The position numbers and the translations under genes were made by a program. A stretch of DNA of 15,544 bases from Ectocarpus siliculosus. Lineage: Eukaryota; Sar; Phaeophyceae; Ectocarpales; Ectocarpaceae. This document shows, piece after piece, positions 8,715 to 15,544 of the stretch. The stretch is from the NCBI GenBank assembly GCA_000310025.1, contig FN649729.1, positions 3,515,638 through 3,531,181 on the forward strand, given 5' to 3'. Numbering within the stretch: position 1 is the stretch's first letter; each line of letters opens with the position of its first letter. Under the pieces are notes generated by a model that saw only the letters and a program-made list of their open reading frames with translations, was not told the origin of the DNA and searched no databases.

Positions 8715-11513
8715 GCTGTTCCAAGAAGCGCCTGCACTTTTGGTCGAGGCTGTGGGTTTTAGTTCCTCTTGTGGGCTACAAATGGCCGCTGTATATATAT
8801 ATACACACAGGCTTTAGTGCAGGGGGTCTCTGTCGGGCTCGCAAAAACGGTGCTCAAGTTTCCAGCGTTTGAAAAAACGCTGAGAATGAAGGTCTTAACT
8901 GCCAACTTCTTCGAGTGCGGGCGTAAATCGGTATTGTAGTCGATGCTCTTGTCCGCTCATACATAGAGTTGGAATGAGCGCACGCACCTGGTCTATGCTC
9001 CTGCGCAGAGCTTTCAAGTCGGCCCGGCACTGGTTGGCTCTGCTCTGGCACTGACGCCGCTCGTTGCCCTTCATCGAACGGACTTCGATCTCCATGCCCT
9101 TCACCTGCATCATCACGGCAGCAGCGGCGGTCGCGGAAAAAAAAAAAAATAGAGAAAAAAAAAGTGCCGTTTGGTCGTGTTCTTGTTGACCCCTATATTC
9201 GCGTTGGTAGAGGCTGGCTTGGTGGTTGACATGCATGACACTTTTTTTCTGGGTACTGCAGTGACGCAGCATTGTCCGCAGCGGTAGGCGTTGGTGTCTC
9301 AAGCCAGCATCGGGGGCGGCGTCTACAACCAGCAGCTGCATACGCAAGAGACAACACGATCGAAAAGCAGCTAAGCAAGCGCAATTGTAGACTGTGTACA
9401 GATTGTGAATTTTTCTTTTTGGTTCGTTGAGGTTCGTTCGCTGGGCTGTTCGAGCAAAAAATCCGTCAGCAGTGTGAGCTGGTAAAGCTTGGGAAACCTC
9501 ACAACCAACTGGCAGCTGGCAGCCAGCTGTGGGCTGGTCCTGCTGCCTACTGTTGTCATCTTGCATCACCCCTCTGACGGCACAATATACGCCGTCATGG
9601 GTCCACTTGGGAGGGAATATATTTGCGTTGTTACCACCTGGGAAACTCGCGCCAGACTGGCTAATCGCTACCGCAGCAGCGGCAGCGTCGTGTAGGGTTG
9701 GGATAGCGTATGTTTGCAGGTAGTAGCTAGCGCACACAAAACCACCATCGACCGCCACGCTCATGCTCTCTCCCAACATCCGGCACTCACATGGTCTAAA
9801 TAGTTGTTGTCTTCAAATTAAAAACCATTCCGGTCCCCGCTAAGTACCTTCTAGTATTCGTGCTGGCCTTCCGCGGTCACGACTACCCCCCCAAAACAGG
9901 GTACATGTTTCCATGATACGAAGTAGGAATAAAGAAAAATGGATCCCAGAAAAAGTCCTCCAAGAGACGCGATTTGTTACCCGAAACGAACAGTAGCCTA
10001 CGCAGCAAACTTGATTAAGCAAACCTATGGGATAAAGTATTCAATCCGTGCTGTAGGGTTAGGGTTAGGGTTGGGGATAGGGTCTGCGTGCCCCCTCCCC
10101 ATGTATACCGCACGCCAACGGATGTCTTGGACGGCAAGGCACCGCTAGAGGTATGGCAAGAAAAGCAACTTGGCAGTTTGTCACACATCCATGAGTGGGG
10201 ATCGGTAGCCTTCAAACACATAGAGGAATGAGCCGATGACCTGCTTGGATCGATCTAGCAAGCACAGCGCTGATGACAGGGATGGCAATCCTGGGGGGAC
10301 GTGTTCGTGGCTCAACAGCTTCACCGGACACGGGCATTAACTTTTGTTGAGAAGCACGATAACCACTAGACCACTAGTCAGCTGCTTCTCAACAAAAGAC
10401 AAGCGCAAGAAGAGAGACACAAACAGGGGGAAATAACTAATCCCAGCGGGACGGACGGTGGCGGGCGCCCCTCGAGCAGAGGGGGGGGCGCGGGCGGATG
10501 ACTGAGCGTCTCAAAAGGAGACTCTCTTTTCCTCTGTTTTCCTGTCTTGCACAGGTTTGATAAAGTGAGAGGGTGTTCTTCCTCTTCCTGTGTTCTGGTT
10601 CTTGACGACTGGAAAAAATTCGAAATCGTGCCTCTTTCTTCATTTCCGGTTTTGTGAAGAAAAAAGGGCGTTGAAATCTGAGTTTTGTGAGGAGTGGAAG
10701 AAGACATACCGTTTGGGCAATTAGAAGACAGCAGCATGGACTCAAAGTGGAGTTTCGGAGACTAGACATGAGTTGCCTGTGTGCACTTGGTGGGCTGTCC
10801 CAAACAAGCAAGAGGTACTTCGGAGCTCGTTCCTCCTTCATGACAACTGGTATCTATCTATACACATGAGGAAACACAAATATTGTACAAACACAGAAAG
10901 ACTGCCATTACAGTACACTTACGGTATGCTGGACTCGTGACTCGTGACTCGCGAATCGACGCGAACGAAATGCGGAGAAATCTAAATCTCTTTGGTTTCT
11001 CCTGAAAGGTCTGCGCACCAGTACACAAAACAGGGCGGTAAAGTTGTTTGGTTTGCTGCTCCTTGGACTTGGACGAGACCGCGCACGTGGTTTCACGACA
11101 CATAGCACAACAGAGCAGCCGTACTATACACGCCACGACTGGGAAACAGAGCTTCTTCACGTGTTTGAGAAGCTGTGTTTTGGGGGCGTGTTGAAGTGGG
11201 AACAAGGGGGAACTTCAAAATACTGCCAAAACATTTTCTCGCCGTATCACATACAGCATCATCAGCTATCCCCGTCCCAGAGCGACCGCAGAGGCACACT
11301 GAGGTCGCTTCGTACACCCTCACGCACATGTTGTTCGGCTTCTTGAAGGTCGAGCGGCAGCGAGGTCGCGCCGACGGCGTCAACAAGGTTGTTCAGCTGG
11401 ATGCCGTTGATGGCGCGGTTGATCGACATCGAGCACCGATGGTAGCTTTCCTCGTGCGACTGGAACGTCTGCACCGCCCGGCTCGGCCCCGATTCAAACC
11501 CGAAAGGCTCCAT
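7044..11513 (-). CDS. VTI1: VTI1-type Qb-SNARE (vesicle fusion), complete
   Basis: Minus-strand exons 11513-11328, 9104-8988, 8273-8134 and 7326-7044 join in phase (0, 0, 2) and encode 241 residues. Residues 17-101 (from FQSHEESYHRCSMSINRAI through LQEAEQHVKGMEIEVRSM to LKALRRSIDQ) match the N-terminal helical domain of VTI1. Residues 115-146 are a Gly-rich linker. The SNARE helix runs about 153-212 (DSRRVLEETEGIG, LESQRESLLRSR). A membrane anchor lies at about 215-233, followed by KIRRRSLL. Gln177 in ESQRE is probably the central-layer Gln of a Qb-SNARE. Known role: VTI1 proteins serve fusion at trans-Golgi, endosomes and vacuole/lysosome. The ATG at 11513 has G at -3 and G at +4; an in-frame ATG at 11636 would add 41 residues but has weak context. 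Donors are GTGCGT, GTGCGT and GTGAGT. Exon 3 could also begin at 8264 (three residues fewer). The intron lengths are 2,223, 714 and 807 nt. Confidence 0.92.
7620..7653 (+). repeat. 17-bp perfect tandem duplication in VTI1 intron 3
   Basis: gttcttctcataatgat occurs twice head to tail (7620-7636 and 7637-7653) inside the intron 8133-7327. No function is apparent. Confidence 0.9.
8192..8207. repeat. 16-bp perfect palindrome inside VTI1 exon 3
   Basis: CCGAGAAATTTCTCGG reads the same on both strands. It lies within the codons for the linker residues PRNFSES, so it could simply be coding coincidence. Confidence 0.85.
8663..8713 (+). repeat. (CAG)17 microsatellite in VTI1 intron 2
   Basis: Seventeen uninterrupted CAG units lie on the plus strand, giving (CTG)17 in the VTI1 pre-mRNA, within intron 8987-8274. 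Tracts of this purity are usually length-polymorphic. A short (TA)n stretch lies nearby at about 8791-8802. Confidence 0.95.
10054..10082 (+). repeat. Short telomere-like array (TTAGGG type) in VTI1 intron 1
   Basis: TAGGGTTAGGGTTAGGG (10054-10070) is followed by degenerate units (ttgggg, ataggg). It is only about three clean units, so it is an interstitial microrepeat and not a chromosome end. Confidence 0.8.
10341..10398. repeat. Perfect 16-bp inverted repeat with 26-nt loop
   Basis: The left arm cttttgttgagaagca (10341-10356) and right arm tgcttctcaacaaaag (10383-10398) are exact reverse complements. The loop contains accactag twice in tandem. On the minus strand the loop reads tggtctagtggttatcg, which resembles the D-arm / A box of eukaryotic tRNA genes. 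No T-arm consensus (B box) and no cloverleaf could be found, so this is not called a tRNA. Confidence 0.85.
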
Positions 11514-13317
11514 GCCTGCCACGCTGCTGGCTGCGCTCTCTTCGCTGCTCGTCCGGCGTAACACTGCTCTGTGATTCTTAAGGCAAAATTGAGTACGGCA
11601 GCAGCAGTGCAGTCGCCGCGCGTTTGGAGGCCCCATAGACAGGATTAGCTTGGTTAAGTGGTTGGGGGGATGGGGTGCCGCAGATTGAGAGAGAGGCAGC
11701 ACAGAGCACAGAGATCAAGCTGCAGCTGCAGTGCGGTGACCGAGTACCGAGAGGACCTCCCGTGCGTCTCCTCTGGCGATGGAGGATGGCATCCGTAGCC
11801 CAGCATTCTCCCGCAGTACCAGTGCTGGCGAACAAGCATCTGTGGACGAGACCCGGCAAGAAGTAAAGGTGTGTGTATTTGCAACACTGGCGGCGGGCTG
11901 ATTCTTTCCGATACATCGTACACATGTGCAGCAAGTGCACTCTTGGGTGTGTTCAACGGCAGATATGTGTACTTCTTTTGCATATGGAAAAAATGCGTCA
12001 TGCTAGTAAAGAGAGGCACGCCTTGCTCTTTGGGACGTGGGTTTTGTAGTTGTCCCAGCAGATAGCCTGCTGTGGGGGATTGCAATATCAACGTGCAACC
12101 TGCGCGTGCAGTAACAAGAAGAGCGGGGGAACGACGAAAACGGCTGCTGAGCCTTACTTAGACTACGGGGTGGATGCAGTATGATTCTCTTCCCACTTTT
12201 TTCACAAGGTCAAAAAGAGTGTACAGCAGTAGTCGCTCCGATGGCCACGCGCCCCACCTTGCCTCGGCTACCCCGGAGCACGTTTCCGCTCGCTGTTATA
12301 CAGCTGCACAATCAGTGCGTCACATGGTTACATGTTGTCTCATTCGTTTTCCTACCGCCAGCCCTGCCGTAGAAAGGCAACTGTAGTTTACTGCTGTACT
12401 GGCTGTACCGCGGTAGCATACCACATTCACTTTGAAGACAGCATCAACAACGAGGTGATAGTCTAAAGTAGGCTTGTACTTAAGAGATTACACTAGCAGG
12501 ATACTGATACACAAGTCATTGCGCCTTACATAAACGGGTTTTGATTTCAAGTGTTCGGACGGCAAGAGTAAAGATTACTAGGTGTAGATTCCACCCCTCG
12601 TGCCGCGGGTGTGATGAACGAGTACCATGGTACACAATAAATATGAACAGCAACCATTCCCTAGGCGGCTCGAGACCACCGGTGCTGGCTAGGATGACAG
12701 GGGAGGATTTTAGTGGTCTTGACTTAACCCTCAACTATTGTTGCCAAGACGAGATGTCTCAAGCAAGTGTTGTCGATGTATGCCTCCAGCCTGTCTGTCT
12801 CAATTCGTGATTACGCTGCCGATCCCTTCACGTACAAACCGTTTGCTTAGCAAGCACCATTTTTGGCCATTGTATGCGTACCATCTGAAAACTTTCGCGC
12901 CTGCCGTTAACGTTACACGACACCCAATGAGACTGGACACCATGGTGGGAGGACCCTGATAGGGTTGTGTTGGAGGATCCGAATAGGGCGTTTTGGAAAA
13001 CGAGGGCTTGTGTCGTTTTGTTTTTGCCAACTCCCTGTGTCACGCCTGGCGCCGGTAGCTTCCTATGGTTGTTTTCCCAGCGTCGATAGCATGACGATAA
13101 CATACAAGTAGATGCTGCTGCATATTTTTTGGTGCTCCAGTTGACACCGAGAGCAAGAGACCGTGTTTGGACATGTACCCCGAAGGTGCGTCTCTCTCTC
13201 TCTTTCTCTCTCTCTCTCTTCTCTCTCTCCTCCGCCCCTCTACGTACATGTTTTTCTGTTTCTTCTCAGAGTCTGAGACAATTGAGAAGCTAGTACTACT
13301 CACTAGGGCCTCGAAAT
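11514..13317. promoter_or_regulatory. Divergent intergenic region between VTI1 and the SZT2-like gene
   Basis: The two genes are transcribed away from this 1.8-kb stretch, so it should contain both promoters and both 5' leaders. No TATA box or other core element could be assigned with confidence. Short frames are present but none resembles a known protein. A 12-bp palindrome GTACCATGGTAC lies at 12622-12633. A CT microsatellite and a possible 84-nt leader intron (13186-13269) lie at the right end. Confidence 0.5.
13191..13230 (+). repeat. CT-rich microsatellite upstream of the SZT2-like start
   Basis: An impure (CT)n run lies about 90 nt before the proposed start codon. A donor-like gtgcgt at 13186 and an acceptor ttctcag ending at 13269 flank it, so it is probably the pyrimidine tract of a small leader intron. 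It may alternatively act as a promoter-proximal CT element. Confidence 0.7.
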
Positions 13318-15151
13318 ATGGAGCTCTTCGCCTGTGTACTGTGTTCCTTCCCTGTTGTAAGTTACCCTCTGTCACGCTTCGTACTTGTTGTCATTACTGC
13401 TCCTCATGCTCTGACCGTTGCTGTGGCCGCTGCGGCTGCTGCGAATACCCTCTTCGATGCCTACCTATTCACTTCAACAAATCTCTCCCCCCGCCCGAAA
13501 ACACAGGTGATACAGGAGGGAATCGTCCTCGTTCACGATGCGCGCCGGTTCGGGGTGAGCGAGAGGGGGCTCTGGCACCTCGACCGCCTCCACTCCCGTG
13601 CCTTCCAGCCGCTGACAAGGCAAGCCGTTCCGGCCAAATGTCTATATTGAGACTATTTTATCCGTTGCGAGTACTTTGGGGTCGGCGGGCGGAGGAGGGG
13701 GTCCCCCCGCCTCCCACACCTTGCACGTTTCCCCTGTGCATGTTTTCCGACACTTGGCGTCACGGGTACACACGCCAGCCTGTTCACATGATCACCCCCC
13801 CGGTAACATCCCCCAAACCTCGTACCCCCCGCCGGCGTGTCCCTCGATAACGCTCACGCCAACTCCCGCCGTCCGGTGCTTCGCCCACACAACCTGCCGC
13901 CCAATCTAAAAAGGTCGGCGGCAGCTGCGGCTGGAGCCCCTGTCAGGGTGAGGGCTGGTAGCGGCGGTGGCGGCGGCTGGGGTGGTGGCTCTCCCCCTTC
14001 GCCTGGCCATCCGGCAGGCGTCTTCGACATCGACGACGACGACCTGACGCTGCTTGATGCCAACTTGATCGTCAGCAGCGCTACCAGCGACGGCGGCGGG
14101 GGCGGCGGCAGCAGCAGCGGAGGCGGCAGCCGGCGTGCCCTGTCGTCAGCGGATCAGACGCAGCCGCCGCCGCACTTGTCGGGCACGAAGCGAGCTGCAC
14201 CCAATGCCGCAGCAGCAGCGGCGGCACGATTGCTGCGGAACACCAATACCAGCAGCAACAACAGGAGTGCCACTACCATCGGCAGCGACGGCAACAGCAA
14301 CCATCAGGCGGCAACAGACGGGGCCCCGCTCGGGCGCGCAGGCGGAGGGGAGGGTGATGGTCTCGCGCCAAAGCCGGGGGGGTTGGCAATGGGTTCCGGC
14401 GGCGGAACTGGTGCAAGCTCGCCGCTGGAGGTGTCTTCGAGATCCGTGCTGTGGTTCGCGCACAGGAAGTACCGGCTGGTGGTGTGTCTGGACCTGAGCA
14501 CCAGCATGTGCACCGGGCGTTGGTGGGGCATACCGGTCGAACTCTTCGTGAACAACACGATGAAGTATATTCAGGTTCGCTTGACTCAGCTCGCGGCTGG
14601 GGGGGGAGGGGGTTGTACTCATAGTCGTGCATGCCGTAGTCGCTAGACCATTGACCTCGCATCCTTACAAAGCCGGGACGGAGCACGCCGGGTTCTCACC
14701 GGACCAGGCTCTCACATCACCAAGCGCGAAGCACCGTGAGGTATTCGGCGAGTCGCATGAACGGTGCGCAGCATCCTGGGGGTTCCGATTCAACCTCTGA
14801 TGATGCAGTGCCTGAGACCAGAGAATGCTCGGTCCCGCTCGACTCGGCTGGGCTCCGCTGCTCGGCGTGGCTTTTCCGTTCGGACTCTTTGCATTAACAC
14901 GTAACCCCCCCCCCTCCTTTTCGTCACCAAGCTCCGACTCTTGCCCCCCTCGCGACGCGCGCGCTCTTATTGTAGAAAACTTTGTCTTGGTTCCGATGCG
15001 CGCTCTTGTGCGGATGTTTACGCGTGCACGGCAGGCGCTAGTGGCACCCATAACCGACGCGCGGCAGCAGCAGGGCGCGGCCCAATCCCCCTCCTCGCGG
15101 ATGGGCATCGCGGAAGAGGTGTACGTGTCGGTGATCGCCTACTCGATAGAG
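13318..15151 (+). CDS. SZT2-like protein (KICSTOR subunit family), N-terminal part; gene continues past right edge
   Basis: Exons 13318-13356, 13507-13619, 13947-14574 and 15035-15151 join in phase (0, 2, 0) and give 299 residues. The ATG has A at -3 and G at +4, with an in-frame TAG at 13291. Residues about 16-45 (EGIVLVHDARRFGVSERGLW, then HLDRLHSRAF) match the first conserved segment of SZT2. Residues about 208-240 (PLEVSSRSVLWFAHRKYRLV, then VCLDLSTSM) match the next, with a DxSxS motif at 233-237. VELFVNNTMKYIQ plus ALVAPITD and EEVYVSVIAYSIE continue the match. Residues about 52-205 are Gly/Ser/Ala/Asn-rich and probably disordered. Known: in animals SZT2 tethers GATOR1 to lysosomes within KICSTOR, restraining TORC1. 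The second intron uses a GC donor, supported by phase. Exon 3 could begin at 13914 instead. The remaining bulk of this normally very large protein lies outside the window. Confidence 0.75.
13620..13946 (+). other. Probable GC-AG intron of the SZT2-like gene
   Basis: Exon 2 ends ACAAG followed by gcaagc, the classic context of a GC donor. No GT donor after the conserved HLDRLHSRAF segment gives a phase that any usable acceptor can accept. The GC donor at 13620 leaves two bases, which the acceptor ending cctgtcag at 13946 completes to AGG (Arg). Confidence 0.6.
14598..14716 (-). repeat. Dispersed repeat, copy C (in SZT2-like intron, minus strand)
   Basis: Read on the minus strand it gives gtgagagcctggtccgg, gagaacccggc, gctccgtcccggctttgta, gatgcgaggtcaatggt, gcatgc, gagtac, then a C-rich tail. 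This is the same order of blocks as copy B about 13 kb away. It lies in the intron 14575-15034. Confidence 0.75.
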
Positions 15152-15544
15152 GTACGCACACACGGGGTACAGCAGTTGCTTGTTTTTTTTGTCGCGGAGT
15201 ATGTACATCTGTTGAATTTGTTTATTTCGTGCCTAATGAAAGTAACCCCAAGCAGCACATCGCCTCTGGAGCGCACGTGTGATTCTTGCCAACACCCGAG
15301 CAAACACCTATGGTTCGTTCAACAGATGAACTCTTGTCACGTAGGCCCATCCACCCTTTCAGGGCACGTAATACTTAATACTTATTCGATTTGATACTGC
15401 AACTCTGACTCACTTATCACGTTGAAGTCACGAACGAAGTAAGGCACGCGGTTAAAGGACCGTATCATGATACCACAAGCATGCGCCTCCATCTTTCTCC
15501 GTCTCCGCGCAACAGCCGCAGTCCGTGCCCCCCCCCCCCCCCCA
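15152..15544 (+). other. Intron of the SZT2-like gene (partial), ending in a C tract
   Basis: The intron opens with gtacgc at 15152. No later exon could be recognised before the window ends in a run of about 16 C and a final A. The exon-4 frame stays open through this segment to about 15394, so read-through cannot be fully excluded, but the T run at about 15182 and the strong donor favour an intron. Confidence 0.55.

Larger units (their letters stand above)
9105..11327 (-). other. Large first intron of VTI1 (2,223 nt)
   Basis: The intron starts with gtgcgtgag at 11327 and ends with cag at 9107-9105. The direct join gives LQEAEQH followed by VKGMEIEVRSM, which is continuous in VTI1 proteins, so no exon is missing. 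It holds the telomere-like array at 10054, a perfect hairpin at 10341-10398, a heptamer repeat (gactcgt, three units with the third varied) at 10932-10952, and a stop-free frame that runs into exon 2. No independent gene was recognised inside it. Confidence 0.8.

Noticed and set aside
10357-10382. tRNA gene on the minus strand
   Set aside because: Only an A-box-like D-arm is present; no T-arm consensus, acceptor stem or cloverleaf was found.
10378-10841. Two minus-strand open frames of 119 and 134 codons inside VTI1 intron 1
   Set aside because: They are Pro/Arg/Ser-rich without a recognisable domain, and they overlap the hairpin and the intron; no splice logic links them to VTI1.
12516-12810. 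Short open frames on both strands in the divergent region
   Set aside because: All are under 90 codons, without similarity to a known family and with no neighbouring exon in phase.
13837-13946. Start of the SZT2-like protein at the ATG at 13837
   Set aside because: The conserved N-terminal segment lies upstream at 13507-13619, and the 13837-13946 stretch is better explained as intron sequence.
1-15544. Bacterial-type features (operons, CRISPR array, integron, prophage)
   Set aside because: The spliced genes show this is eukaryotic nuclear DNA, and no regularly spaced direct repeats were found.

Overview
The window reads as nuclear DNA of an intron-rich eukaryote, most likely a brown alga (Ectocarpus-like stramenopile). 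The reasons are: many mid-length introns (150 to 2,223 nt) with donors of the types GTGCGT, GTACGT, GTTCGT and GTGAGY; pyrimidine-rich acceptors; numerous poly-C and triplet tracts; long T/G-rich regions after a stop codon; and TTAGGG-type microrepeats. The lineage is inferred. No sequence search was possible.

Three protein genes can be assembled by joining exons whose reading phases agree. (1) Positions 274-3497, plus strand: the C-terminal part of a TLDc-domain protein, whose 5' end lies left of the window. (2) Positions 7044-11513, minus strand: a complete four-exon gene for a VTI1-type Qb-SNARE of 241 residues with a C-terminal membrane anchor. (3) Positions 13318 to about 15151, plus strand and continuing past the right edge: the first four exons of an SZT2-like (KICSTOR subunit) protein with a DxSxS motif.

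Layout: genes 1 and 2 converge on a 3.5-kb stretch (3498-7043) with no recognisable gene. This stretch is T/G-rich on the plus strand at its left and C/A-rich at its right, as expected for two facing 3' untranslated regions. Genes 2 and 3 diverge from a 1.8-kb stretch (11514-13317) that should hold both promoters and 5' leaders.

Introns carry most of the unusual DNA: three copies of a short dispersed repeat that ends in a C tract, a (CAG)17 tract, a duplicated GTT/GCT-rich block, telomere-like arrays, and a perfect 16-bp hairpin whose loop resembles a tRNA A box. All three genes belong to families linked to endolysosomes (V-ATPase control, endosomal fusion, nutrient signalling to TORC1). Nothing in the sequence shows they are functionally linked, and chance is the simplest explanation. 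I saw no sign of a previously undescribed defence or mobile system. The best leads are the dispersed repeat, the microexon, the probable GC-AG intron, the large inserts in both the TLDc and SZT2 proteins, and an open frame running through VTI1 intron 1.
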